Positions 12,001-23,929 of a stretch of DNA of 64,000 bases are shown here, in pieces. The stretch comes from Emergomyces orientalis (taxonomy: Eukaryota; Ascomycota; Eurotiomycetes; Onygenales; Ajellomycetaceae): positions 1,488,001 to 1,552,000 of the forward strand of contig MOWL01000023.1 of assembly GCA_002110485.1 (NCBI GenBank), read 5' to 3'. The position numbers and the translations under genes are program-made. The number at the start of each line of letters is the position of its first letter. The stretch's first letter is position 1. The notes beneath the pieces are model-generated. The model did no database searches. It saw only the letters and a list, made by a program, of their open reading frames with translations, and was not told where the DNA came from.

Positions 12001-14230
12001 CCCTCCGCCTCCTCTCGTGCTTTAGCTTCGGCTTCTCCCTTCTCCTTCTGTTGCTTCTCGGCCTTTTCAGCTTCCTCTCTCTTGCGAGCCTCAGCTTCAG
12101 CTTTGACCTTTTGAGCGATGGCGTCTTGGAACGACTGCTTTTTCTCCTCTCCCGTCATGGTCCTGGAGTCCGATCGTTCATGTTCGGCACGGCTGACGGT
12201 ACGGGGAGGTGGGGTCGAAGCTGGAGTATTAGCGCCTAGTTTCACAGGGGAAGGCGTTGTTCGAGCATGAGATGTAGTTTGTTTGTCAAAGTACATCTCT
12301 TTACCGCTGTTAGGGTCTTTAATAACAACAGAATTCTTTTTAGTGGGTACTATGAACTGAGATTTTGGAACAGGACTGCTAGTCGATCGACTAGCACTGT
12401 GAGAAGGTCCTTGGGTCATTGGTACGGACGGTTGGGCTGGTCCGAGACTTGAGCCTGGCCGGTCCGGGCCCGAAACCTGCGAAGGCGATCGTGAAAGTGG
12501 AGTAGCTTGTGGAGGGGGATGGCCTTGGTTGCTATATTGGGCCTGCATATATGGGGCTTGGGGTGGGTGCGGCACATTCATAGCGGCGCGCGGCGACGGG
12601 GGAGCCATGTACTGATACTGGCCTTGCGGCATATTATATGGCGCCGGCTGGTAATAATAATTAGGATCATAACCCTGAGCAACGAATCCCTGAGTTTTAA
12701 TCATTGTCAGATATTGTTCAAAATGACCACTCTCGGGTGAAAGCGTCGGGGGTGGGGGGTATTGAAGTTTGGCTTGGGGAGTAAAGTGTCGCTGAGAATT
12801 TGGGGCTTTAAAACGGGGGCCATTGTGATTTTGGGGTAAAGAAGAACGACGGTTAGAAAATTTAGGGGGGTAAGAAGATTGTTGCTTTACTTGTTGAGGG
12901 CCCATATGAGTAGGGTATCCGCCATAATGCGGGGCCTGCATTTGCGTGTTTGCCATGGGAACTTGGGACATCGGGGGAGTCGCGGGGTTCACGTTGGAAA
13001 GCGCAGGGCTTCGGGCCGCCTGACGGGGTGAATGTGGGAAGGGGCCTAGCGATCGCTGGTTATGGCCATGGAAACCCATATTGGGCCCGCCCCGTGGCTG
13101 GTTGGGGGTGGATCTATACGTAGGGCCTGGAGAGTTATATCCCATTGGTTGGTGTGGTTGTCCATAGCTTCGTCCTCGGCCACCATGACCATAGCCGCCG
13201 CGTCCTGGGGGACCGCCTGGCATACCATGATTGCCCATATCGCCATGTGTGGAGTGAGACGATTCGCGTCGAAGGTGGGTAGACTGCGCGTTCGGACCCA
13301 TAGGGCCCTGGGGAACAGGTCGCATATTTGGCCGCTAGAGATGAAAAGGTATTAGTATATTATTATATGAACAGAAGGCATTTAAACGTGAAATATAGAC
13401 ATAAATCATGTACATATAGACATCAAAGTAAGAAAAGCAGCAAATTAATCTTACGTTCATATCACCCGATTCAGCACCAAAGCTACCAAAGTTAAAATTA
13501 TGCCCTTGTCCTTGTAGGGAAGATGGTGGCCGTCCACCGCTCGCTATAGGTTGAGGAATGGGCGAGGGAGAGGTCTGTGGGGAAGTTGCGCGAGGGTTCA
13601 TAGATGCATTAACGCCTAGAGTAGATTGGGGTTGATTTGGGAGTGAAACTGGATTGTTCATGGGAGCTCCTTGAGAGTCCAGCGAACCAAATCGCACACT
13701 ATTTGCGCGGCTGGAAGCGCCAGCTGGGCCTCCATTCGGGATTAAACTAGGATTGATAGTGACAGAATTCTTCCTGTCGTGTAGAGAAGGGTTTGGAGCG
13801 GTATTTCCGTTGACGATGGTCAAGCCACCGGCGACCGGGGGTGCTGGATGCTGCATGTGTTTGCCGTTCAGAGAGACAGAAGGCGACTTTCCATGCTGAG
13901 GCGTTTGAGCAGGCCCACTTCCGGCAGTTGTTGAGATTGCCGCTTCGCCTGTAACAGTCTGCGGAGACGGTTTCTTTGTTCATGTTAGCAAAGTAATGAG
14001 AAAGTTGATTTGAAAAACACTATGCATGGTGCTCGAGGAGATGTTGGCCTGTTTCGCAAATTTTTTTATTCTGTTCTGTTCAGGTCTTTTTCTTCTCTTC
14101 GTCCTTTTCTTTTTCCTTTTTTGGTTTTTTCACTCACCGAAGAAGCGGGAGAGTGACCCTGGGAGGCGGCCGCACTGCTGGTACTCTGTCCCTGTGGTTG
14201 AAGGCCTGATGTCTGGGAGATCGATGTCAT
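9061..14230 (-). CDS. TIF4631: Translation initiation factor eIF4G
   Basis: eIF4G is the cytoplasmic scaffold of cap-dependent initiation; it binds eIF4E, eIF4A, poly(A)-binding protein and RNA. Six exons (14230-14138, 13973-13455, 13334-9966, 9893-9810, 9741-9353, 9205-9061) join in phase to 1,532 residues, normal for filamentous fungi. The N-terminal 500 residues are Gly/Pro/Gln/Tyr-rich, with a GRGGYGHGGRGR segment. A highly charged Glu/Lys/Ala coiled-coil stretch follows (encoded at about 11640-12170). The eIF4E-binding motif YNKEFLL fits YxxxxL-phi (about 11260-11285). The MIF4G HEAT domain starts at NKMTPEKFDRISDQIL (about 10630) and runs to about 10000. A short tail of Arg/Gly and Ser/Pro residues ends the protein. 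The 5' leader is long and pyrimidine-rich in the sense direction. No MA3 domain is seen, as usual for fungal eIF4G. Confidence 0.96.
9313..9338 (+). other. Predicted G-quadruplex in the last eIF4G intron
   Basis: Four G-runs of 5, 6, 3 and 6 bases are separated by loops of 1, 1 and 4 bases. They lie on the + strand, which is the template strand of eIF4G, inside the intron 9206-9352. Short loops predict a stable quadruplex in DNA; the pre-mRNA would carry C-runs instead. Confidence 0.6.
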
Positions 14231-14907
14231 TACACGGTAGTCTGCGCAAAGAGTCGCCGCAACAAAGTGAAATAAATAAAAATTATTACGAGCGAGAAAC
14301 GTTCAAAGAAACAAGCTGGGAAGGTGTGCGCCCAGCAGATTCCAGATCTGGCTCGAGACGAGTGGGGGGGGAAAACAAATATAAAAATTAAATCGTAAAA
14401 CGGCGTGATGGAGCAAAGACAGTAAAATAAAGTCGATGAAGTCGAAAAAGGATATGTCCTTGTTGTGGAAAGCTGCCAACCAACAGAGGGGATGGTTTGG
14501 CACACGAAACCTAACACCCACACAGAGCGAACAGAGAGTCAGTTTTCTTTAAACACTAGTTTTCTCAAGAGTATCCGCGCACAACGAGGTTTGATCAAAT
14601 GGGCCACCAGTCGCTGGCCCATCGAGCATCTTTTGAAGTAACCTGCAGCAGAGAGAGATAAGGCATAGAAAGGGGGAAAGGATAAGTACCTGGTGAGATG
14701 GATCAACGAGGCACCCGAGTAAAGGAGTGGCTGTAAATCCGGACACCACCACCGCAAAGGCGGAAGAGACGGGATTTCGGAAAAGTAACGGATGGAACAG
14801 AGAAAACTGAACTATCCGCGATCGTCCTGCTTCAGAAAAAGAAGAGGATCCGCCGGGAAATCAAAAGTTGATGTGTTGTTTTGATAAAAGGGGGGATGAA
14901 GGTGGCA

Positions 14908-15005
14908 AGAGAAAGAGGAAGAGGAAGAGAAGAAAGAAGAAGAGGAAGAGACTGAGGTCGTTGCCAGAAACGAGAAGGTTGGAATTTTTTTTTTTTTTTT
15001 TTTTT
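14908..15005 (-). promoter_or_regulatory. CT-rich tract and 21-base homopolymer upstream of eIF4G
   Basis: Read in the sense direction of eIF4G, this is about 45 bases of almost pure C/T (14908-14952) with a run of 21 A just upstream (T run at 14985-15005 on the + strand). CT-rich boxes and poly(dA:dT) tracts are common core-promoter and nucleosome-excluding elements of highly expressed fungal genes. The regulatory role is inference. Confidence 0.5.
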
Positions 15006-16235
15006 CCCTTGTCTGGTATGTAACGGAAAGGGCAGGTATCGGCGTCGTACGGTCACGGTATGGAGCAATACAACCGCTCGGTGCTGCTAGTGACACCCAA
15101 ACCCCGTCTTTTCTGCGGGTTTTGGGTTCGCTTGGCGGGTACCCCCCATGTCAAAAAGTGGGCACCTAAGCCGCATTCACAGCGTCATAACAATACTAAT
15201 ACGCCCTGTAAATTACCGCCTCCACGCTTTTTGACGGGCAGACGCGAAAGCAGAACAAAAAGCATTTGTTTGATACAGGCATTAAATATTTATTACAGAG
15301 CAGCTACGAATAAATACATAAATACAGCCGTTGATCTATCAGCGGCCAAGAAGAACAATCAAAGGCAGCGATATTATGGGTTTATTAGTTGCTATTACTA
15401 TGAAAGGAGGGATCTGATCTCCCCAAAAGGAAGACAACGGCTTGTTCCTTTTGCCTATATGCAGTATTTAGTTGTCAGGATACCGCTATCAATTCTACAT
15501 CTCTGCATAGGAGCCTCAAAGAAAAGGCGCACAGGTGTGTAAAGAGATAATATATCCATTAATAACTATACACATGGAGCAACGAAGTCTACTGGAGGCT
15601 TCGAGGGTAGCATTTTTCACTTCTATTTTTTAACTCTTTTTCCCTAACTATTCGCCTCAGAAAGCACTGGTTCCCTCTGCATTTGACATCAACTTCGCCA
15701 TCAACTTCGCCATTGTTTGTCTACCTGCTCCGTGTTTCTTTTTCTCGAACTTTTTTTTCCTCCACAAAATTTCTTCCGCCTCGCCATGAATAAAGCCAGC
15801 AGATCATTCTGATATCATACCCAGCTCTCATCCTTCCACATATTGCACGGAACCCAAAGCAAGAAAGTTCTCGCATACGAAGAGCGAGAGTCCATCTGCC
15901 CGCCAGACTGACTTACTCCAAAACACGCCAATGATTGACAACAAGAAGCGCATGAAGAACGTTTCTGCAAACAGTATCAACAATTCATCATAAACTCTTG
16001 AATTCTGTTAAGTTCCTTTCTACTCTGGCCTGTTTAGAGAGCCCATAGGAATGCTACACCCAGCTACATTTTTGTCTTGAATTACAGATACGCTCGATGA
16101 CGCTGACAGGAAAATATTTATGCCGTTTATTTGCCACTGATGCTCATGTAGCTGCCAGCTTGAACTCTGGAACCAGCGGAGGATGAAATAAACATTGTTA
16201 ATCCCCATGCGATGCTGTTGGTCCTTCATATAAAT

Positions 16236-16270
<35 letters not shown>

Positions 16271-16940
16271 CCTTTTTTATTCTTTTTTTTTTGTTTGTGC
16301 TGCATTCAGGTCACCAATCCGCAGCTCTGCGCAGATGGATACATCGATCTCCCATGCATAAGGACCCTAGAAAGCAGCTGGCCGATTATACATATTTCTG
16401 CTTAAAAACTACTTTCTTCTAGAAATTCCATGCAGCGGTAGACTAAAATTAACTGTTGTCTCTCACTCACAATCCCCGAATAATAATATTAAAGTACACA
16501 CCTAGCTCGATTTCTTCTGCATAACTAGTAACTGCTGATTATTATTAACCAGGTGCCGACACTGGGCTGTTTAAAAAAAATATTTTGGCCAAATGCCAGA
16601 GCCAATCATGCAGCTGATATTTATTTACATCCTTGAATGCATAATTTCCGGGAGATCTACCCATCCAATGAGCTCCCTTCAGCTCCTTTTCCTCTCGACG
16701 ATCTTATGCTTCAAATTGTTCATTATTGGCTCTCCTCCCGGCCAGCAGCGAGCATACAGAAATAAAGGCATTGGTCAATTGGCGGGTATTAAAAGCTCCA
16801 AGTTTACCACTTTCTTATATTCGAGTTTCGATATCCGATATCCTTTGGCCTTCTACGTTCTGCTTTTCACCGGCCTAGCTTGATAGCTTCAAGCGGCTTA
16901 GAAAGAATTCTTAGGATTTTCATCTTGCTTCACAGGAGAG
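15006..16940. other. Intergenic AT-rich stretch, no gene recognised
   Basis: A 160-codon open frame at 15060-15542 has no protein-like composition and overlaps the likely eIF4G promoter. A run of 31 A lies at 16238-16268. The right half is AT-rich and leads into the kinase pseudogene. If the inversion proposed for that pseudogene is right, this is the original 3' flank of the kinase gene. Confidence 0.4.
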
Positions 16941-16949
16941 CATGCATCA

Positions 16950-18090
16950 CAAACTTGCCGCAGCTCTCCCCGTATCATGCCCGGGTCCTTTTTCTGTTTC
17001 TTCCCTTTCTGGTGGCTGGCGCACACTGGGGGACCTGCATACACTTACTACGTCACTGGCTATTCTCCACGCTTGGCCGCCCAGCTCCTTCCCGGTATGC
17101 CTGCTACCAGAGGGGGACATCCGGTAGTCGAAAATTTGATATTCGTTATTTGTTGATCGAGTATGTCGAAGAACTGAAAGGGAAAATGCTATCAAACGCC
17201 TGGTTCGAGAAGCAAGATGATGTCATGCTACGAAGCAATTTCTACGGTGACCTCAGCCGGATATTTTTGAGCCTTGTCAGACAGCATGTGCCAAAAATTG
17301 GATCTTTTGTTAATGATAATATGGCTTACCTGCCTAACAAACCGACCACTTTCAATCAGCATTCAAGATTTAGAAATGAGGAAAATTTCAACAGATAGCC
17401 TCGAGATTACACCTATTCTCCTGTTGATTCTTATGTTGTCGACGCTCTTTCATTTCATGATAACCGCATTCAACATCAACCAATCGGAGACTATATCTAT
17501 CAAACATCGGCTCTCGTGGCGATGCGAACGATTTTCCCACTATTCTACCAGCGGGATCTCCGCCGCAGACCATTCACATTTATGTGGACAAATCTTCAGC
17601 AAAGCAATATTTTGGTTTGTGAAAACTGGCGCATTATCTCGCTTGTTGATATGGAATGGGCTTGCTCCTTGCCTGTTACAACCTCCTCACTGGTTTACAA
17701 ATAAAGGTGTGGATCAGATAGAATCCGAGGAGCACAACGAAGCTCGAATGGAATTTATGAACATCTTGACAGCTGAAGAAAAGCGGTCAGGGGACAGTGT
17801 GAGAAATACGATGAAACTATCAACTATAATGGCCCAGGCTTGGGAGACCGGGACGTTCTGGTTTAGCCTTGTTCTATCTATCCAGCCCAACTGGGCTTTT
17901 CTCGCTTTTCGGCAAAAAAATACCGCCAAAGTTAACTGAGAAATGTCCCGACCACGATGCGTTTCATGAAATCATGCCATGGTACTGGGCGCAGGATACA
18001 GTGAGCATTTTGACTTGAAAGCTAGCGGACAGAAAAAGACCATGATGCCAGGCTTCGACAAGAATATTTGAGGACACCACTCACACGGGA
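16950..18090 (+). pseudogene. APH-like kinase pseudogene, C-terminal two thirds
   Basis: Fragments in all three + frames line up, in order, with the fungal aminoglycoside-phosphotransferase-like family. They run from the segment after the hinge (LLIEYVEELKGKMLSN at about 17150), through DLSRIFLSL and KIGSFV, to AMRTIFPLFYQRDLRRRPF. Next come the catalytic-loop remnant TNLQQSNILV and the metal-binding region LVDMEWACSLP (about 17645-17680), then PPHWFTNKGVDQIE and MPWYWAQDTVSIL. The frame changes near 17395 and again near 17690, and stops interrupt the end. The catalytic aspartate of the HxD-type loop is replaced (N-L-Q-Q-S-N). It is therefore non-functional. The N-lobe is missing here but lies on the opposite strand just downstream. 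Confidence 0.85.
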
Positions 18091-18269
18091 CGAACTTTGC
18101 AATCATAAGTGGTTAAAAATGAAAGGGTTTAAGGCAATGTAGAAATGGGTGAATTTTCTGCAACTAGAAAATTATCCGTAGGAAGATAGTAGTAATAGGC
18201 GCTTCTCGCTACTGGTTAACAGAGGTAAGTTGTGAACACGAGTAAACTGCATGTCCCGTTAACCACTAC

Positions 18270-18890
18270 TGGAGAACGGTTAGGATACAAAATATCATAC
18301 AGTTTCACCCGGAGACATTCCAAAGCCATACAATCGCGGAATCGGTATATCAGGGCAATTGTCTTTAAGCTAAGCATAAGTACCTGCCTCGCACAGAAAC
18401 TTTTTCATCTGCATTACCAGGCCGGAAATTCTCGCCTACGCGATATGGCAGAGGCAGTCTCACGTTCTCGAGGCTGCTGCTTTCCTTCCCAGTTAGCAAC
18501 AGTGACTGGAATACACACATGGAAACTTCCATGAAGCCAGTCGTCGGCGTCAGCAACATGGCAGATATCAGGCGATTCTAGATTCAAATGTTGAGCAACA
18601 GCTTCTCTGATCCATCTTCGCTGGTGATTGAGAAAAGTGAAGACTGATTCAGGTTTCCTGGTTGGGGTAGGTTAAGCGGTGAATAATGTTGGCTTCCTTA
18701 GTTTTCGCAGACGAGTAAGTAATTTCCTCGAGAAGTAGACGTCGAGTTACTGGCATGGCGGTGGTGTGAAATGTGAATGACTGTGGGGATTGAAGAGGAA
18801 ATGAGCACTCGGCCAAAAGAGGGCGGCCTTGGCGACTAAGGGCCGCTAAGTTAGCGGAACAGCTTTGACGGTCTGCTTCAGCCATTCATG
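18270..18890 (-). pseudogene. APH-like kinase pseudogene, N-lobe on the opposite strand
   Basis: The - strand encodes the N-terminal part of the same kinase family in broken frames. In order: SAKTKEANIIHRLTYP, then FTFLNHQRRWIREAVAQHL, ESPDICHVADADDWLHGSFHVCIPV, then VRLPLPYRVGENFRPGNADEKV (about 18420), and CPDIPIPRLYGFGMSPGET ending near 18295. Similarity stops there, at about the point where the + strand fragment at 16950 begins. Frame changes occur between the first two blocks and before VRLPLPY. The two fragments do not overlap in family coordinates, which argues that they come from one gene. Confidence 0.82.
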
Positions 18891-19229
18891 GATGATGCCC
18901 TCAACTTCTCCTGTTGGTTAACAGCCTCTCCAACGAGTTGGAATGCCGCACTTTGAAGCAGTGAAGGGGCCCTTTTATCAGGCAGGTTTTTCAACAGTTA
19001 AAGTTATTTGCTGCCCGGAATTGTCTATTTTGGTACACTTGTCATTACCCGCAACTTACTAGTAGTTATTTAGCTGCATCCCCACTTTTGCAACCATTAT
19101 CAGATTGTTAACACACTTTTGTTCCTTCCCTCTCTTGACAAACAATGATTTTATATCAAAACGGTGTGTTCGTTGCCGTATCTTAAGAATCCGGTACCAT
19201 CGATATTACTCTCGAAAGTACGAATCGAA

Positions 19230-20814
19230 GTCAATATATTGGTGATGTATTCGAGCACGCTTCTGGGAGGTGGATGTAACTGCCCACACTTTTATCAATT
19301 CCAGACAACCGGAGAAGAATGAAATGAAAAATGATATTGTTAATATTGGCGGAGCAAATAGACTTACATATATTCTAGGCCACTTCGCCTGTCTGGGAGA
19401 CCCCAGGTTTCAATGTCCAGGAACTTAAAACACCTTGCGGTTGCTTCCATCCAGCAAAATGAAACTGAGATTTAACGTTTCAAGGACCTTGCGGAGGGCG
19501 GATGGTTGCCGAAGTGACATTGACAGATGATACATAATATTTTCCCAAATTTCTTACTCAAGAACCATCCCTGAACGTCTCACCGTTGCGAATGAAAGTT
19601 GAAACGTTTGAACTTTGTCTGTGATCATGGCATACCTGTGCTTAGGGTTTTGGATTACTCAACAAATCCTGAAATCGCGCGATCAGTTCGTAATATATCA
19701 TCATGGAGAATCTCCATGGTAACCCAATCGGGGAATCATGATATATGAACATTTTCAGACAAACAGCAAATGAAATTCCTCACGGGATTGGTCCAGCGAA
19801 AGGCGAAGGTTTTTTGCCATCAAACATTCCCGCACCTGGCGATTTATATTTCTCCCATGATTTGCCTTCCGGAACGGACCGTGCTTCCGTTCGCTACCCA
19901 TCATTAACCAAGAGTTCTGGTGTCCCACAAACCGTATAAAATCTGCGTTGGCCCTGTTACGTCTCTGAAATGGTAGTATGGGGAGCGCGGCTTGCTTCGT
20001 TGCATCAATCAGCCCCTACGTGAGATATCAGAACCCCCCCTCAAGACAAAAAAAGTATATATATCCTGATACATCAATATCTAGACATTAGCCTAACCGA
20101 ATTTCTCAAAGCTGGTTGCATAGAAGGAATTAACATGATCACAAGCATACAGGAAGCCGCGTTTTCTCTTTGAGCGAAGGTTAAAAGTTATCGGAAATTA
20201 GCTCCAGGGGAGTACATAGCGATTCTGAAGAAACATGAAAAAAACACGCCTTATTTCATCCCAAAAGTTAAGAGCTGCATAGGCTTATTCTGCGCTACCT
20301 TAATTTGCAACCGAACAACGTTTTTGCCTCCAAGGTCCTAGATATTGTCGGACTGATAGACTGGCAACATTTCTCAGCCATCCCTCTCCCTCCCGCCGCG
20401 GGAGTCCCTAATATATCCAAAACTATGACGATGAAGAGCCTCCGTTTTGTCCCGCCTAAATTACCAGACTACAAGACAGTCGACGAAATGAGCAACAATG
20501 ACCATTCCGCAGCAATCGAACAGTTCCGCCGCCGCGATCTACACTTTCAATATATGCTTATTGCGTTTAAACCAAGGGGATCAACCTTATACCCTTTTGA
20601 CACCTACGTACATAGCTTAACGATACCACGTCTATTCTTTTCGAAATCTCATTTAGATGTGTTGGAAACTTATGAACATCCATCATCCTTGTTATTTCTC
20701 AGGCGTAGACTTGAACATGGTGCAATAAAAGCTGAACAGGATTCCAATTTTAGCCGGAAAACCCCTTTGGCATGGTTCCAAACCAAGCTACCATTTCAGC
20801 TCAATACAACTTAG
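19230..20814 (+). pseudogene. AIM9-like APH-domain kinase pseudogene
   Basis: A second kinase-like relic covers the whole length of the AIM9/APH-domain family. Near 19240 the + strand reads FEHASGRWM, like the YTSGRWL start of this family. Near 19430-19500 it reads VSMSRNLKHLAVASIQQNETEI, a stop, then RFKDLAEGG, the N-lobe glycine region. Near 19830 it reads GDLYFSHDLPSGTD. The last 170 codons (20305-20814) are open and contain LQPNNVFAS, the metal-binding segment LDIVGLIDWQHFSAIPL, PPKLPDYKTVDEM and LHFQYMLIAFKP. Several stops and frame changes upstream make it a pseudogene. The open C-terminal part could still be transcribed. It is next to the other APH relic but belongs to a different subfamily. 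Confidence 0.75.
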
Positions 20815-21740
20815 TCATATCTCACATATAATTCTATATCATCTCTATGCCTTTTAAGGAGATGATTTTTTCATATTTCTATCTAACTCTAATCCTAGCC
20901 TAACTCTAGCTTTGTTTTCATCACATTCAACCGTAGCCCATTCTAAACTCTTTCTCATCATAGTGGCATGCATATAACTTTTTTATTTTATTTTATTTAT
21001 TATTATATTTATTTACAAAAATATAAATTCGCGAATAAGTGATCTGAAAAACTATCTACTTCAGAAATTAGTGTTTTATTTGATACTGTGGTTTATCAAC
21101 TGAGGTTGTTTATTAGCTACAGTCAACTTCCTCAGCAAAACATTGACATAGTTTGATACGTTAACTATCATGTGACTTCAACATACATTTTGAAACATCT
21201 GCAGATTCTAAGAATTAACTCATCTTTTATTCATTTATTCTCTTTCATCTTTCATGAAAGTTAGTACAAAAAGACTCAACTGAATCACAGCTTCTTCATG
21301 ATAACATCTGAGAATCAAGACTGATGAATCAATATCAGATATGAGTTGTGTTGAAGATGAGTACTAGTGCTCATAAAATAGTTCTGAACACATGGACTCT
21401 CTCTGTCTCTTGGGCCACAGCAGCAAAGATCAAAAGTTGGAATGATTTATATTGTTGAAATCAAATGTTTATTAAAATTTACCAACTCCATCCTGGCAAA
21501 GTGTTGATCTCGCGCCCGGTTATGGCTGCCATTATTGGAGGAAGTTTGCATCCAAGGATTTGGTTTCTTCTGCGACTGTTTCTTCTCTTTTTACTTTGTC
21601 TTTTCCCTTTCCCTTGACCTTGACCTTGCTGGATAGCGGTTGGCAGTTGTTGGTGATCTTAAAGCATGAATGAACGAAACAGTCAGAGGCTGCCATTCAT
21701 TTCTATACAGATTACGTGTCCCCATAGTCTTTAGCCTTAA
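20815..21740. other. AT-rich, CpG-poor repeat relic
   Basis: This stretch is rich in TA, TG and CA and contains very few CG dinucleotides (for example 21060-21480), unlike its neighbours. That is the expected mark of repeat-induced mutation or 5-methylcytosine decay of an old transposable element. No coding remnant is readable. A short segment at 21034-21079 recurs near 24314. Confidence 0.45.
21034..21079 (+). repeat. Degenerate repeat, copy A (of two)
   Basis: The core AAGTGATCTGAA, followed about 11 bases later by TTCAGAAA, recurs in the same orientation at 24314-24358 with C-to-T type differences. Each copy is preceded by A/T-rich DNA and contains a short inverted repeat (TCTGAA and TTCAGA). 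It may be the end of a decayed element. Confidence 0.4.
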
Positions 21741-22216
21741 GAAGCATCCCTTGGTTGACTACTTTTTGGGTCTTTAAGGTTATTGGAACCGGGCGGGGTG
21801 CCCCGAGAGAGTGGGTTTACCTTTTCTCAAGAGCTGTCACCGTTGTGTCCAGTGTCCATTATTGTTTCTTTTTCCTTCGTTTTCCACTTTTTCCACTTTT
21901 CCCTCCTTTCCCTCCTTTCCCTCCTTTTCCTCCTTTTCCCCTTTTTGCAGATGGACAACAGGAAAACAACTGCCACTCAACTGGATCACTGCTTGCCTGA
22001 GGCTGAGGAGCAAAATAATTTGATCAAGAGCAAAAGTCTGTGATGTGCGAACAATAAACGGGATAAAAGCCCGCTTGTGTCCTCCTTTATCTCTCCTTTG
22101 AGAGCTAAGGGATAAGGTGTTTTTGTTTTATATTGTGATATCTTTTTGTTCTTATCCCATCTTTGGTGTTGCATGTTGCTTTTTGAGTCGTGAAGAAAGA
22201 GAAGAAGACGAACACC

Positions 22217-23366
22217 ATGCGTTCCTTTATTAAGACACTCGCTCTAGCATGCCTACTGCAATTCACACCTACAGCAGTCCAAGCTGTTGAGCCGGAAGAA
22301 GTGTACGATGGGGGTTTCAAGGAAAACGCCACTATCTCTCTCAGAATCGGTAACGGGGGTGCAGGTCTTAGTGGGATGATAAAAGGTAAATGATTAACAT
22401 CGTCATTATCTTTTACATGACCGTGCATGAAATCGACCTCAATGCCAATTTCTCTTGCCCAAATCATACGTTACCCTATTGCAACCAATCGCCAATTGAA
22501 CAAGCAACTAACTAACCTAACAGAACTCGCTAACGCCTTCATCCGCCAGAGTGTCGAAGACGGCGCCAACCCTTTCCGGATCGCCTGGTATGGAAGCGAC
22601 ACTACCGAGTCCATCAGCTACCTCAAAACTGGCGATGTCGACGTCGCCATAACCTACAATGACATTGCGGAGAAAATAGCCATATACCAAGGCATCGCTA
22701 CGGATCCCAGTTACTATGTCTGGCGCGACCATTTCATGCTCGTCGGACCTCCTTCAAATCCCGCGAAACTGGACAAAAACTCCGATATCCATATGATGCT
22801 TTCGGATATCTGTGAGGCGGCTGAAAATTGGGAGACCGACCCGCCTGTCAAGTTTCTGACTAGGTATGATAAGTCCGCGACGAATATGAAGGATTCAGAC
22901 CTTTTCATTGAGATTGGGCAGGTAAGTTCCCTTGTTCTCCTCCCTATTTCTCCTTCCTGTTGGGCATCACCTATCTAGAGCTTCAGATCACGGAAATTAA
23001 AGAGCGATAACAAACAATAAATAGGTCCCCTGGGCATCCAAATACTCGACCTGGTATCACCAGTTCGTCGCGTACCCCATCGAGGCCCTAAACGCCGCCG
23101 CACTTCTGGAGGAGTACACCATCACCGATCGCGGCACGTACCTGTCCGTCGATAAGGATATCCAGGACAAAGTCACCATCTACAAAGCGGGCAGTGATGC
23201 TGCTGATGATCCCCTGCTGAACCCGGCGCACCTGTTGATTGGGAAGAAAGCGAATGATGCGGAATTAGCGAATAAGTTTGCCAAGTGGCTTGTCAGCCCT
23301 GCTGGGCAGAATGTTATTACGGGGTTTAAAAAGGGTGGGGAGCAACTGTATACTGGTGCGCCGTAG
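22217..23366 (+). CDS. Secreted periplasmic-binding-protein-like protein (TupA/PBP_like type)
   Basis: Three exons (22217-22385, 22524-22921, 23025-23366) join in phase to 302 residues. A signal peptide is obvious at residues 1-23 (hydrophobic LALACLLQF, Ala/Val before AVEPEE). The mature part opens with ISLRIGNGGAGLSGMIK and continues ELANAFIR, then FRIAWYGSDTTESISYLKTGDVDVAITYND, and VWRDHFMLVGPPSNPAKL. It ends with LLIGKKANDAELANKFAKWLVSPAGQ. These are the landmarks of the bacterial tungstate-binding TupA/PBP-like family, which supply oxyanions to an ABC importer. Fungi have secreted or cell-wall members without the importer, so the ligand and role are unknown. It is the only intact gene in the 15-25 kb accessory tract. 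A bacterial origin in the distant past is plausible; the introns argue that it is long established. Confidence 0.88.
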
Positions 23367-23929
23367 AAGATTTTGTGTATGTAAGGGGGAAAGTTGGACG
23401 AAGATAATATTTCGGCTTTGATACGGGTTGAATATAGCCTCCCAAGGGGTAATTAATGGCCATTAAGGGAGATGATGAAAATACCTAAATAATCTAATTT
23501 AAATTTGTTGAATATATTAGGATGAATGTGTTCGCCTAAACTTCCACTTTTCCGAAAACGAGTACCCTATAGCCACCAACATACCACGTATATACCCAGG
23601 TAAATATATATGTTACAAACTAGAGGAGCAATAGAAGGTTACAGTTGAATGTGGTAAAAAAAAAAAAAAAGTTCATGACCAAAAGATTTGAGTCCCCTTT
23701 TTTGAAGTAATGTTCAACTGTGTCAATAGAGGAAATGTAACTAGAGAGTAGCCGAAATTAAGTAGGCTAGTGAGGTGAAGGCCGTCATAATCTCTGACTG
23801 CATATGGCCTTAGCAAAAATGGAAGAAAAAAAAAAAAAAAAAAAAAACTGTGTGCTTATCCAACATATTTCACACACATTACTACTAGTAACTACTTATA
23901 GTTCTCTCAATAGCATAACTAACATACTA
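23367..23929. other. Intergenic with homopolymer A tracts
   Basis: 3' flank of the PBP-like gene. It contains A runs near 23656-23669 and 23826-23847. No coding evidence. Confidence 0.45.

Noticed and set aside
10167..12740. Open frames on the + strand opposite eIF4G
   Set aside because: Shadow frames of a conserved coding exon; no independent support.
15060..15542. 160-codon open frame on the + strand
   Set aside because: Composition is not protein-like, it overlaps the upstream region of eIF4G, and no motif is visible.
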